Source: Streptomyces mangrovi
GTDB lineage: Bacteria > Actinomycetota > Actinomycetes > Streptomycetales > Streptomycetaceae
NCBI RefSeq assembly: GCF_900114215.1
Contig: NZ_FOSG01000015.1
Span: 95,919 to 159,918, forward strand
DNA: 64,000 nucleotides
Direction: 5' to 3'
This document shows positions 55,174-62,654 of this stretch, in pieces. A model generated the notes under the pieces. That model ran no database searches. It was not told the origin of the DNA and was given only the letters and a program-made list of their open reading frames with translations. Position 1 is the stretch's first letter, and each line of letters opens with the position of its first letter. The position numbers were made by a program, and so were the translations under genes.

Positions 55174-55889
55174 TGGCGAGGACCAGGGGGAAGGACGACA
55201 CGCGCCGGCGGTCGCGGCGGGACGAGCGGAGCCGCAAACGCGCGGTCTACATCTACGCCGAGGGCGAGGTGACCGAGGAGGAGTACCTCGACCTCGTCAT
55301 GGAGCACGGCGCACCGGCCGATCCGGCCCGCCGGACCACTCACCACATCTGCACGACCAACGCGGCGACCAAGGACCGCAAGCCGATCACGCTGGTGGAC
55401 AAGGCCGTCGACAGGCTCCGCGAGGAGGAGCGCAAGGCCAAGCGAGCCGGTCTGAAGCCCAAGGACTGGGCCTGGCCGCAGGTTTGGTGCGTCTTCGACC
55501 GCGACGACCACCCGCAGATCCCCACCGCCTTCTCCCGGGCGAGGAAGGCCGGGGTGCACGTCGCCTACTCCCACCCCTGCTTCGAACTGTGGCGGCTGCT
55601 GCACTACCGCAACCACACCACTTCCATGGGCGGGGTCTGCAACGACGCGGGCGCCCGGCTGCGCGGCTGCCAGGGCTTCGCCCAGACCTATGGGGCGAAC
55701 GTGCGGAGCGTGGACGTGGACCGCTCCAAGCACGTCATGCCCGGCCAGATCAAGGGCCGCTACGAGAAGGCCCGGGACTTCGCGAAGAAGCTGAACGAAC
55801 AGCACACCACCACCGACCAGACCCGGTGGGACCCGTACAGCAACGTGTGGGAACTGGTCGAGAACGGTCTCGGCATCGCCCGCTACTGA
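55173..55889 (+). CDS. RloB/AbiLii-like TOPRIM-type protein
   Basis: 238 residues. RloB domain: the first acidic residue in IYAEGEVTEEEYLDLV near residue 30, the D-x-D pair in CVFDRDDHPQ near residue 108, and the family hallmark SHPCFELWRLLHY near 140. These correspond to the TOPRIM catalytic Glu and Asp-x-Asp of Old-type nucleases, so this is the presumed effector that cuts DNA or RNA when the RloA ATPase signals infection. Expressed from the same transcript with a 1-nt overlap. The N-terminal 25 residues are basic. Confidence 0.87.
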   Translation: MARTRGKDDTRRRSRRDERSRKRAVYIYAEGEVTEEEYLDLVMEHGAPADPARRTTHHICTTNAATKDRKPITLVDKAVDRLREEERKAKRAGLKPKDWAWPQVWCVFDRDDHPQIPTAFSRARKAGVHVAYSHPCFELWRLLHYRNHTTSMGGVCNDAGARLRGCQGFAQTYGANVRSVDVDRSKHVMPGQIKGRYEKARDFAKKLNEQHTTTDQTRWDPYSNVWELVENGLGIARY

Positions 55890-55971
55890 GCACCTGCGTA
55901 CATCCGCGAAATCCACCGCCCGCCGCCTGGTGTGAGAGGCCCACCCGTTCACACGATTGGCCAGCATGGGT

Positions 55972-55988
55972 ATGCGATAAAATCGCAT
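55972..55988 (+). promoter_or_regulatory. 17-bp palindromic operator over the antitoxin promoter
   Basis: ATGCGAT (55972-55978), spacer AAA, ATCGCAT (55982-55988), ending one base before the antitoxin ATG. The GATAAAAT core would serve as the -10 box, so binding of the ribbon-helix-helix antitoxin here would block its own promoter. Transcripts would be leaderless or nearly so. Confidence 0.7.
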
Positions 55989-55989
55989 C

Positions 55990-56289
55990 ATGCCTGAGAA
56001 GAAGCCCAAGAAGCCGATCTCCGTCACTCTCGACTCAGACGTCCTCGAAGGGCTTCAACGCCTCATCCACCAGGGCGAGGCCTCCTCCATCTCCTCCGTG
56101 GTCAACGAAACCCTGCGGCATCGGCTGGAGCGCCGGCAGCAGGCGGAACGCGCCCGTGCCTACATCGAGGAGAACTTCCTCGGCGGGCAGGAGCTGACCG
56201 AGGAGGAACTCGTCGAGGCCCGCGGCATGCTGGCGGCGAGCAAGGCCAGGACGGCCGCCCGGCGCGGCTCCGGAGCGTCCGCGGCGTGA
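55990..56289 (+). CDS. ribbon-helix-helix (CopG-like) antitoxin
   Basis: 99 residues. N-terminal RHH fold: KKPISVTLDSDVLEGLQRLIHQGEASSISSVVNETLRHRLERR, with a basic N-terminus and a beta-strand for the operator groove. The C-terminal part (IEENFLGGQELTEEELVEARGMLAA) is helical and probably wraps the toxin. The start lies immediately after the operator palindrome. The next gene begins 4 nt after the stop and encodes a PIN-like protein, the standard arrangement for a toxin-antitoxin pair. Confidence 0.88.
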   Translation: MPEKKPKKPISVTLDSDVLEGLQRLIHQGEASSISSVVNETLRHRLERRQQAERARAYIEENFLGGQELTEEELVEARGMLAASKARTAARRGSGASAA

Positions 56290-56293
56290 ACGC

Positions 56294-56674
56294 GTGAACG
56301 AGGGCATCGTCTTCGACCACCATGCGCTACTCGCCGCCGGAGGCGGCAACCGCCGGCTTTCGGGGTTCATCGTGGCAGCGCACGAGGACCCGCTCTACAG
56401 CGTCAGCGTGCCCGCGCTCTGCCTGGCGGAGGCCACACGGCAGCGCCCGGGGATCTCCGCACACTTCGCGCAGCTTCCCGCGGTGGAGGTCTCGAGTGTC
56501 GACAGGCTCTCCGCCGATGTGATGGGCCGTATCGCCGCGACGCTCTTTCCCGAGCAGGGATGGCCCGTGCTCCACGCGGTCGCCACCGGCATCACCACGG
56601 GCTGGGAGATCGCGACCACGGAGCCGGAGGAGTACAAGGGGTTCGGCGTTCCACTCCTTGCCGTGCCCCGCTGA
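56294..56674 (+). CDS. PIN-like toxin (non-canonical)
   Basis: 126 residues. It starts with IVFDHHALLAAGGGN (first Asp of a PIN-type site), has Glu in CLAEAT near residue 45, Asp in SVDRLSADVMG near 71 and an alpha/beta pattern, with HAVATG in place of the usual fourth acidic region. That fits a divergent PIN RNase, but some catalytic acids are uncertain. GTG 56294 follows the antitoxin by 4 nt. PIN toxins usually cleave tRNA or mRNA; here the call rests on the operon context. Confidence 0.7.
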   Translation: MNEGIVFDHHALLAAGGGNRRLSGFIVAAHEDPLYSVSVPALCLAEATRQRPGISAHFAQLPAVEVSSVDRLSADVMGRIAATLFPEQGWPVLHAVATGITTGWEIATTEPEEYKGFGVPLLAVPR

Positions 56675-56710
56675 TACCCCGGCGGAAGTGCGCCGGTTCG
56701 CGCCCCGCCG

Positions 56711-57145
56711 TCAATCACTCCGCGTCTGCCCCAGACCGATCTCGGCCCAGACCGTCTTGCCGACCGTGCGTGGGCTGGTGCCCCAGCACGCGGCGAGGGC
56801 ATCCACGATCAGCAGGCCCCGACCGAACTGCTCGTCGTCGGCCGGACTCCTGGGCTCGGGGCACTGCTCCCCGCGTGCGTCGCTGACCTCGATGCGCAGC
56901 ACCGACGCCGTCAGCATCAGGTGCACCCTGAACAGCCGCCCCAGCACGCGGCCGTGCAGCAGTGCGTTGCCGGCCAGTTCGCTGACGATCAGCGATGCGT
57001 CCCCGGCTGCGCCGGGGTACCCCCACTCGCCCACCAGCCGCGCCGTCCGGCGCCGGGCCAGACTCACACTGCTGGGGAACGGGGTGTAGTCGAGCTTGTC
57101 TTCGCGCAATACCGCAGCGGAGGCATGGGAACGAGACACGGCCAT
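56711..57145 (-). CDS. RsbW-like HATPase (anti-sigma/regulatory ATP-binding protein)
   Basis: 144 residues. GHKL ATPase: N-box IVSELAGNALLHGR near residue 55, G1 region IEVSDARGEQ near 90, G2 QFGRGLLIVDALAACWG near 115. It resembles the single-domain ATPases that accompany WhiJ-like XRE regulators in Streptomyces and is divergent from such a gene (57345). ATG 57145 was chosen; a GTG at 57154 is possible. It might phosphorylate or sequester a partner regulator. Confidence 0.85.
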   Translation of the reverse strand: MAVSRSHASAAVLREDKLDYTPFPSSVSLARRRTARLVGEWGYPGAAGDASLIVSELAGNALLHGRVLGRLFRVHLMLTASVLRIEVSDARGEQCPEPRSPADDEQFGRGLLIVDALAACWGTSPRTVGKTVWAEIGLGQTRSD

Positions 57146-57244
57146 GGTGATCACGCCTTCATGAGGGAGAACGCCGCCTCGAACGGCGGAGGTCAGATCC
57201 GGAGAGTGACCGGCTACGCACTGAAGGCATCGCTCAACCATTGC

Positions 57245-57275
57245 GCGCATCAAGTCTGATGCGCAGAAATATTTC
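57245..57275. promoter_or_regulatory. divergent promoter/operator between HATPase and WhiJ-like genes
   Basis: GCGCATCA (57245-57252) and its reverse complement (57257-57264) with a 4-nt spacer, followed by the perfect palindrome GAAATATTTC (57266-57275), the most AT-rich site in the area. Suits an XRE dimer operator and an AT-rich -10. Confidence 0.55.
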
Positions 57276-57344
57276 TCGTGATTGACTTCGGCTTGCAGGT
57301 GCCTCGGTTGTGCGTGCGCTCAACCGCCCTGTAGGAAGGCAGAC

Positions 57345-58226
57345 ATGACGGACAGACGTGCAAACCGTGGGGCTACCGTCTCCACGGTGCTGGGCCGGAG
57401 GCTCGGTGGTGAGCTGCTGCGCATGCGCGAGGCATGCGGACTCCGGCAGCCGCACGCGGCAGAGGCCCTCACCAGCTCGGTAGCGAAGGTCGCCAAGTTG
57501 GAGCGCGGTTTGGTGCCGATGCGGGACCCCGACGTCCGTGCGCTATGTCATCTCTACGGCGTGAACGACGAAGCCGTTATCGACCGGCTCCTCAAGCTGG
57601 CCAAGGCCGACCGGGACCGCCGCAAGGCGAAGGGCTGGTGGGACCAGTACCCACAGCTCGAAGCCATGGCCGAGTACTTCGCGCTGGAGGAGATGGCCGA
57701 CCAGGTCCGCGCCTGGGAGCTGTCCTTCGTGCCAGGGCTGTTGCAGACGCCGGACTACGCCCGCGCTCTGGCTGTCGGCAACCATGACTGGGCCGACATC
57801 GAAGAGGTCGAACCCTTCGTGGAAGCACGCATGAAGCGGCAGGACCGACTCACGGGGAAGCGTCCCCTGCAGCTCTGGGCGATCATGCATGAGGCCGTCC
57901 TGCACCAACTGGTGGGCGGGCGCGGCGTCATGCGTGCCCAGCTCAGTCGCCTGCTGGAGATGGCGGAGCTCCCTCACGTCCGCGTCCAGGTGCTGCCCTA
58001 CCGAGTGGGTGCCCACCCTGGTATGACCAGCGCCTTCACCGTACTGTCCTTCTCGGAGGCCGGAGCGCTGGACGTAGTGCGCACCGATACGCTCGCCGTC
58101 AAGCTGTGGTTGGAGAGCGAAGCCGACGCCCAGCATCACAGCGCCGTCTTCGACCGCATCGCCCGGTTGAGCTTGGCGCAACGCGACTCCAGCAAGCTGA
58201 TCGACAGCGTCCGTAAGGAGATGTAG
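57345..58226 (+). CDS. WhiJ-like XRE regulator with DUF5753 domain
   Basis: 293 residues. The N-terminal HTH_31-type helix-turn-helix (GRRLGGELLRMREACGLRQPHAAEALTSSVAKVAKLERG) is followed by the DUF5753 domain (YFALEEMADQVRAWELSFVPGLLQTPDYARAL ... RMKRQDRLTG ... HEAVLHQLVGG ... VLPYRVGAHPGM). Such proteins act with a DUF397 small protein and often a HATPase; paralogues control Streptomyces development. ATG 57345 has GTAGGAAGG. DUF397 follows 2 nt after the stop. Confidence 0.93.
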   Translation: MTDRRANRGATVSTVLGRRLGGELLRMREACGLRQPHAAEALTSSVAKVAKLERGLVPMRDPDVRALCHLYGVNDEAVIDRLLKLAKADRDRRKAKGWWDQYPQLEAMAEYFALEEMADQVRAWELSFVPGLLQTPDYARALAVGNHDWADIEEVEPFVEARMKRQDRLTGKRPLQLWAIMHEAVLHQLVGGRGVMRAQLSRLLEMAELPHVRVQVLPYRVGAHPGMTSAFTVLSFSEAGALDVVRTDTLAVKLWLESEADAQHHSAVFDRIARLSLAQRDSSKLIDSVRKEM

Positions 58227-58228
58227 CG

Positions 58229-58429
58229 GTGTCTCAGTTCGTGTTCCGCAAGTCCGGTCACAGCGGTGGCCAGCCGGATTCGCAGTGCGTCGAGGTGGCC
58301 GACAACGTCACAGCCACCGTGGCCGTACGCGACTCCAAGGAGCCCGGCGGCCCCTGCATACGCCTGTCCCCCGCCGCCTGGTCCGCGTTCCTCTCCACAC
58401 TGCGCGGCGGAGACGGGCGAGCCGCGTAA
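58229..58429 (+). CDS. DUF397 small protein
   Basis: 66 residues, the DUF397 pattern FRKSGHSGGQPDSQCVEVADN ... VAVRDSKEPGGPCIRLSPAAWSAFL. It works as the partner or inhibitor of the adjacent WhiJ-like regulator (both families almost always co-occur). GTG 58229 lies 2 nt after the upstream stop. Confidence 0.93.
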   Translation: MSQFVFRKSGHSGGQPDSQCVEVADNVTATVAVRDSKEPGGPCIRLSPAAWSAFLSTLRGGDGRAA

Positions 58430-58566
58430 CCCCGTCGCCCCCTCACAGGGCGGTGTGACAGCACCGGCGACGCGAGGTAGGGGCACGAGCGGCGGTCCGG
58501 GCGGATGGCACCGCACCGGACGGTCCTCCGGCTCCCGGTGCCGCCGACGGAAGGGCTGAGCGGGTG

Positions 58567-58595
58567 CGCCGCGCGGACCCCCGTCCCGCGCGGCG
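58567..58595. terminator. hairpin terminator between convergent DUF397 and reductase genes
   Basis: 10-bp stem (58567-58576 with 58586-58595) and 9-nt loop. Confidence 0.6.
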
Positions 58596-58616
58596 TGTGG
58601 TGGGCGCCCGCGCCGA

Positions 58617-59180
58617 TCAGGACCGCTTCGGCTCGTAGTGCAGCGCCGTGATCCCGCATTCGAACGGCCGGGCGGCGACGAGGTTCAGCCGGTGGTGGGA
58701 GCCGGTGTCGGGGAAGACGGGCATCCCGGTGCCGAGCGCGACGGGGTTGACGAACAGGTGGAGTTCGTCGAGCAGGTCCCGGGCGATCAGGTTCCGCACG
58801 AGGGTGGCGCCCCCGTAGGTGATGATGTCCCCGCCCGGCTGCTCCTTCAGCCGGTTGACGGCCTCGGTGAGATCACCGCCGGCGACCGCGACGTTCTCCC
58901 AGGGCGACTCGGCCAGGGAGTCGGAGATCACGGTCTTGGGCGTGTCGTTCATCCAGGCGATGGACTCCTCGGTCTCGCCCTCGGGCCCGGCCGCCCAGGT
59001 CGGAATGAACCCCTCGGCGAGGCGGCGGCCCAGCACGATGTGGTCGACCGGCTCGGTGAGCGCGTCGATGTGGGCGCCGATGTCGTCGGTCCAGGGGAAC
59101 GTCATCCAGTCCATCTCGCCGTTCGGCCCGGCCATGTAGCCGTCGACGCTGACCTGGACCTGGAGCTTGAACCTGCGCAT
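58617..59180 (-). CDS. RibD C-terminal/dihydrofolate reductase-like protein
   Basis: 187 residues. Starts LQVQVSVDGYMAGPNGEMDW, typical of the RibD_C/DHFR-like family, with VLGRRLAEGF, NDTPKTVISDSL, GGDIITYGGATLVRNLIA and LHLFVNPVALGTG. It should bind NADPH; the real substrate is unknown for most members. ATG 59180 has AGGGAAG. The gene lies downstream of two tandem Uma2 genes, separated by 107 bp. Confidence 0.88.
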   Translation of the reverse strand: MRRFKLQVQVSVDGYMAGPNGEMDWMTFPWTDDIGAHIDALTEPVDHIVLGRRLAEGFIPTWAAGPEGETEESIAWMNDTPKTVISDSLAESPWENVAVAGGDLTEAVNRLKEQPGGDIITYGGATLVRNLIARDLLDELHLFVNPVALGTGMPVFPDTGSHHRLNLVAARPFECGITALHYEPKRS

Positions 59181-59287
59181 GACCGCTTCCCTTCGGACCC
59201 GCTCGGGCTGATTCCGTGTCAGGGGAGAAGCTAACCGCGGCCACTGACAGCGGCCCCGGAGCGGCTCGCGGGCAGGCCGCACGCCGG

Positions 59288-59896
59288 CTACATCCGGTCG
59301 ATCGCGGTGAGGTCGATGTCGATGCCGAACGGCTCGGAGAGCGTCAGCCTCCCCTCGTGGACGCCGGTGAGGGCGTACGCCCCCGCCCCCGGATCGAGCC
59401 GGTGGACGTGGACCACCGGGCGGCGGCCCGTGCCCTCCTCCACCAGCCAGAAGTGCGGGATGCCCGCCCGCGCGTAGAGCTGGGGTTTGCGTTCGCGGTC
59501 GCGGATCGCCGAGTCGGGTGCGACGGTCTCCACGGCCAGCACGACGTCCCGGGCGTCGTAGCGGTTGGCCTCCAGCCCGCGCACGGCCTCGGCGCGGATC
59601 ACGCACACGTCCGGCTCGGGCGCCTGCCCGGGACCGAGCACCACGACCATCTCCCGACGCACCCGCAGATGCGCCGGGCAGGTGCGGCGCAGGCCCTCCA
59701 CCAGCAGGGAGTTGGCCAGCGAGTGGTACGCGCTCTGCCGGGCGCGGAAGACCAGCGCGCCGTCGACGAGCTGGGTGTGGGACGGGAGGTCGGTCAGGCG
59801 GAAGAGGTCGTCGACGGTGAAGCCCCGGTACGGGGGCCGCAGCCACTCGGGGAACGGCTCGTCGTCGACTCCGTTTGCGGTCGCCACATCGTCCAT
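59288..59896 (-). CDS. Uma2-family protein, tandem copy A
   Basis: 202 residues with the Uma2 PD-(D/E)XK-like core: ELVDGALVF-type strand (TQLVDGALVF), EPDVCVIRAEAV, DVVLAVETVAPDSAIRDRERKPQLYARAGIPHFWLVEEG. Both catalytic acids (D in EPDV, E in AVET) are present. The role is unknown; Uma2 genes are heavily multiplied in Streptomyces. It shares the ending IDIDLTAIDR with the neighbouring copy at 60020, a recent tandem duplication. ATG 59896 lacks a strong ribosome site. Confidence 0.88.
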   Translation of the reverse strand: MDDVATANGVDDEPFPEWLRPPYRGFTVDDLFRLTDLPSHTQLVDGALVFRARQSAYHSLANSLLVEGLRRTCPAHLRVRREMVVVLGPGQAPEPDVCVIRAEAVRGLEANRYDARDVVLAVETVAPDSAIRDRERKPQLYARAGIPHFWLVEEGTGRRPVVHVHRLDPGAGAYALTGVHEGRLTLSEPFGIDIDLTAIDRM

Positions 59897-59931
59897 GCCG
59901 CCATGGTGATCACCCCTCCGGTACGACTTGC

Positions 59932-59962
59932 CGCAAACCCCCGCCCCGCCGCTCGAAGGGGT
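59932..59962. repeat. duplicated 5' flank of the Uma2 gene (degenerate terminator arm)
   Basis: This stretch (CGCAAAC... CGCCGCTCGAAGGGG) is similar to 60657-60689, which is the left arm and loop of the guaA terminator ahead of the other Uma2 copy. Only one arm remains here, so the segment appears to have been copied along with the gene. Confidence 0.7.
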
Positions 59963-60019
59963 TAGTAGTAGCACCGGAGTTGACGGGGTTCGGGCGGCCC
60001 CCACAGGAAGGCCGGAGTT

Positions 60020-60610
60020 CTACAGCCGGTCGATCGCGGTGAGGTCGATGTCGATGTCGAAGGGGACGGTGAGCTTCAGCCGGTCGTGGTGGATGCCGGT
60101 GGGCACATAGCCGCGCGTCGCGGGCTCCAGCTCGAAGACGTAGACGACCGGGCGGCGTCCCGTCCCCTTCTCGATCCGCCAGAAGTGCGGGATGCCCGCC
60201 TCCGCGTAGAGCTGCGGCTTGCGCTTGCGGTCCCGCTCCTCCGAGTCCGGCGAGACGACCTCCGCGGCGAGTACGACGTCCTCGGCCCGGAAGCCGGTCT
60301 CCTCGGCCTCCTCGGTGACCGCCTCCGCCCGGAGGATCATGACGTCCGGCTCCGGCCGGTTCCGTCCGTTCAGTACGACGCTCATCTCGCGGCAGGCCCG
60401 CAGCTCCTCCGGAACCTGCTGCCGCAGGTTCATCACGAGCAGGTCCACCGCCATCGAGTGGAAGTACTTCTGCGGGCTCACGAAGACCAGGCTCCCGTCG
60501 ATCAACTCCGTGTGGGGCGGGAGGTCCGGGATGCGGTCGAGATCATCCGCTGTGTAGCCGTCCGGCGGCGGCACGGGCCACGAAGAGGTGGGCAGCGGCT
60601 CGGCGGTCAT
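60020..60610 (-). CDS. Uma2-family protein, tandem copy B
   Basis: 196 residues, the same fold as the downstream copy: DLPPHTELIDGSLVFVSPQ, EPDVMILRAEAV, DVVLAAEVVSPDSEERDRKRKPQLYAEAGIPHFWRIEKG and the ending FDIDIDLTAIDRL. Catalytic D (EPDV) and E (AAEVVS) are intact. ATG 60610 has GGGAGG 3-4 nt upstream. It lies directly downstream of the guaA terminator, so it probably has its own weak promoter or depends on read-through. Confidence 0.9.
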   Translation of the reverse strand: MTAEPLPTSSWPVPPPDGYTADDLDRIPDLPPHTELIDGSLVFVSPQKYFHSMAVDLLVMNLRQQVPEELRACREMSVVLNGRNRPEPDVMILRAEAVTEEAEETGFRAEDVVLAAEVVSPDSEERDRKRKPQLYAEAGIPHFWRIEKGTGRRPVVYVFELEPATRGYVPTGIHHDRLKLTVPFDIDIDLTAIDRL

Positions 60611-60662
60611 GGTTCCTCCCATGGGCGGGATTCTCGGCCTCACCCCAGCGTATCGACCCGCA

Positions 60663-60708
60663 AACGCCCGCGCCGCCGCTCGAAAGGGTGAGCGGCGGCG
60701 CGGGCGTT
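60663..60708. terminator. very strong hairpin terminator of guaA
   Basis: Perfect 19-bp stem (60663-60681 with 60690-60708) and 8-nt loop, 35 bp downstream of the guaA stop. The longest perfect stem found in the window. Confidence 0.92.
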
Positions 60709-60743
60709 GACGTTCAGGGACGTTCAGGAGGGCGCGGAGGGCG

Positions 60744-62333
60744 TCACTCCCACTCGATGGTCCCCGGCGGCTTGCTGGTGACGTCCAGCACCACGCGGTT
60801 GACCTCGGCGACCTCGTTGGTGATGCGGGTCGAGATACGGGCCAGCGTCTCGTACGGCAGGCGCGTCCAGTCGGCCGTCATCGCGTCCTCCGAGGAGACC
60901 GGGCGCAGCACGACCGGATGTCCGTAGGTGCGGCCGTCGCCCTGGACGCCGACGGAGCGGACATCGGCGAGCAGCACCACCGGGCACTGCCAGATGTCGC
61001 GGTCCAGCCCGGCCGCCGTCAGCTCCTCGCGGGCGATGGCGTCGGCCTCGCGCAGCAGGTCCAGGCGCTCCCTGGTGACCTCGCCGACGATGCGGATGCC
61101 CAGACCGGGGCCGGGGAACGGCTGGCGGTGGACGATCTCCTCGGGCAGGCCCAGCTCCTGTCCGACCATCCGGACCTCGTCCTTGAACAGCTTGCGCAGC
61201 GGCTCCACGAGCTGGAACTGGAGGTCCTCGGGCAGTCCGCCGACGTTGTGGTGGGACTTGATGTTGGCGGTGCCGGTGCCGCCGCCGGACTCCACCACGT
61301 CCGGGTAGAGGGTGCCCTGCACCAGGAACTCCACGGCCTCCTCGCCGGAGCCGGCCTCGGCGACGATCTCGCTCGCGGCCTGCTCGAAGACGCGGATGAA
61401 CTCCCGGCCGATGATCTTGCGCTTCTCCTCGGGGTCGGATACGCCGGCCAGCGCGTCCAGGAAGCGCTTCTCGGCGTCCACCACCTTGAGCTGGACACCG
61501 GTGGCGGCCACGAAGTCCTTCTCGACCTGCTCGGACTCGCCCTTGCGCATCAGCCCGTGGTCCACGTACACGCAGGTCAGACGCTCGCCGATGGCCTTGT
61601 TGACCAGGGCTGCGGCCACAGCGGAGTCCACGCCGCCGGACAGGCCGCAGATCGCGCGCTTGGTGCCGACCTGGGCGCGGATGGCCGCGACCTGCTCCTC
61701 GACGACGCCTGCGGCCGTCCAGGTCGGCTTCAGGCCGGCGCCCCGGTAGAGGAAGTGCTCCAGCACCTGCTGGCCGTGCGTGGAGTGCATCACCTCGGGG
61801 TGGTACTGCACGCCGTACAGCCTGCGCTCGTCGTCCTCGAAGGCCGCCACGGGGACGCCGTCGGTGGAGGCGGTGACGGTGAAGCCCTCGGGGGCGGCCG
61901 AGCAGGCGTCGCCGTGCGACATCCACACCGACTGCTCGGCGGGGGTGCCCTCGAAGAGGGTGGAGCCGGGACGGGTCACGGCCAGGGCCGTGCCGCCGTA
62001 CTCGCGGCGTCCGGTGTTGTCGACGGTGCCGCCCAGCGTCTGGGCCATCAGCTGGAAGCCGTAGCACATGCCGAAGACGGGCACCCCGGCCTCGAACAGC
62101 GCACGGTCGATGCCGGGCGCGTCCTCGGCGTACACGGACGATGGACCGCCGGAGAGGATGATCGCCTTCGGGTTCCTGGCGAGCATCTCCGCCACCGGCG
62201 TGGTGGAGGGGACGACCTCGCTGTAGACCCGGGCCTCGCGGACACGGCGGGCGATGAGCTGGGCGTACTGCGCGCCGAAGTCGACGACGAGGACGGTGTC
62301 CGGAGCGTCGGGCGCGGTGGGCTCTGATGCCAC
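60744..62333 (-). CDS. guaA: GMP synthase (glutamine-hydrolysing)
   Basis: 529 residues. Glutaminase domain with catalytic Cys in GMCYGFQLM near residue 90 and His/Glu in YGVQYHPEV near 178; the ATP-pyrophosphatase P-loop GLSGGVDSAVAA near 235; and the dimerisation domain ending in TSKPPGTIEWE. It makes GMP from XMP, ATP and glutamine. GTG 62333 starts the protein at VASEP, with GAAAGGC ahead; a longer frame to 62396 has no family similarity. It lies divergent from the chorismate mutase leader. Confidence 0.97.
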   Translation of the reverse strand: MASEPTAPDAPDTVLVVDFGAQYAQLIARRVREARVYSEVVPSTTPVAEMLARNPKAIILSGGPSSVYAEDAPGIDRALFEAGVPVFGMCYGFQLMAQTLGGTVDNTGRREYGGTALAVTRPGSTLFEGTPAEQSVWMSHGDACSAAPEGFTVTASTDGVPVAAFEDDERRLYGVQYHPEVMHSTHGQQVLEHFLYRGAGLKPTWTAAGVVEEQVAAIRAQVGTKRAICGLSGGVDSAVAAALVNKAIGERLTCVYVDHGLMRKGESEQVEKDFVAATGVQLKVVDAEKRFLDALAGVSDPEEKRKIIGREFIRVFEQAASEIVAEAGSGEEAVEFLVQGTLYPDVVESGGGTGTANIKSHHNVGGLPEDLQFQLVEPLRKLFKDEVRMVGQELGLPEEIVHRQPFPGPGLGIRIVGEVTRERLDLLREADAIAREELTAAGLDRDIWQCPVVLLADVRSVGVQGDGRTYGHPVVLRPVSSEDAMTADWTRLPYETLARISTRITNEVAEVNRVVLDVTSKPPGTIEWE

Positions 62334-62464
62334 GGGGCTGGCTGCCTTTCGGCGTGGATCTGGGCTGGGAAAGCCCAGTCTACCGGGGGTGTGCACCCGA
62401 TCAGCCGTCTCACCGTCCGACCCTCCGCACGCCCCGCTCCGCCTCCGGGTGCATACTGGACCGC

Positions 62465-62539
62465 ATGTTCGCGCGGACCTTCTGGTTTACCTATGGCACC
62501 GGCCCGGCCGGCTGCCACGGGATGCCGCACGCTGCGTGA
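62465..62539 (+). CDS. aromatic-rich leader peptide for chorismate mutase attenuation
   Basis: 24 codons starting MFARTFWFTY. Codons 2, 6, 7, 8 and 10 are Phe, Phe, Trp, Phe, Tyr; codon 8 (TTT) and codon 10 (TAT) are A/T-ending codons, rare in this genome. It lies 115 bp before the chorismate mutase gene, with CATACT (62452-62457) as a possible -10, so the peptide would be translated without a leader. Stop TGA 62537. Followed by a perfect terminator hairpin. Such a peptide would stall the ribosome when charged aromatic tRNAs are short. Confidence 0.7.
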   Translation: MFARTFWFTYGTGPAGCHGMPHAA

Positions 62540-62560
62540 ACGACTGACGAGCGACTTCCC

Positions 62561-62596
62561 CAGGCGCCCCGGGCCGGTCAAGGCCCGGGGCGCCTG
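62561..62596 (+). terminator. attenuator hairpin upstream of chorismate mutase
   Basis: Perfect 15-bp stem (62561-62575 with 62582-62596), 6-nt loop, 22 nt after the leader peptide stop and 59 nt before the chorismate mutase start. A terminator in this position makes sense only as an attenuator. An alternative antiterminator pairing should exist with the leader region but was not folded here. Confidence 0.75.
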
Positions 62597-62654
62597 CCGT
62601 GTCCCCGGGCGCGACCGGCACTGGGCGCGACGACCCCGGAAGGGACGTACGGCC

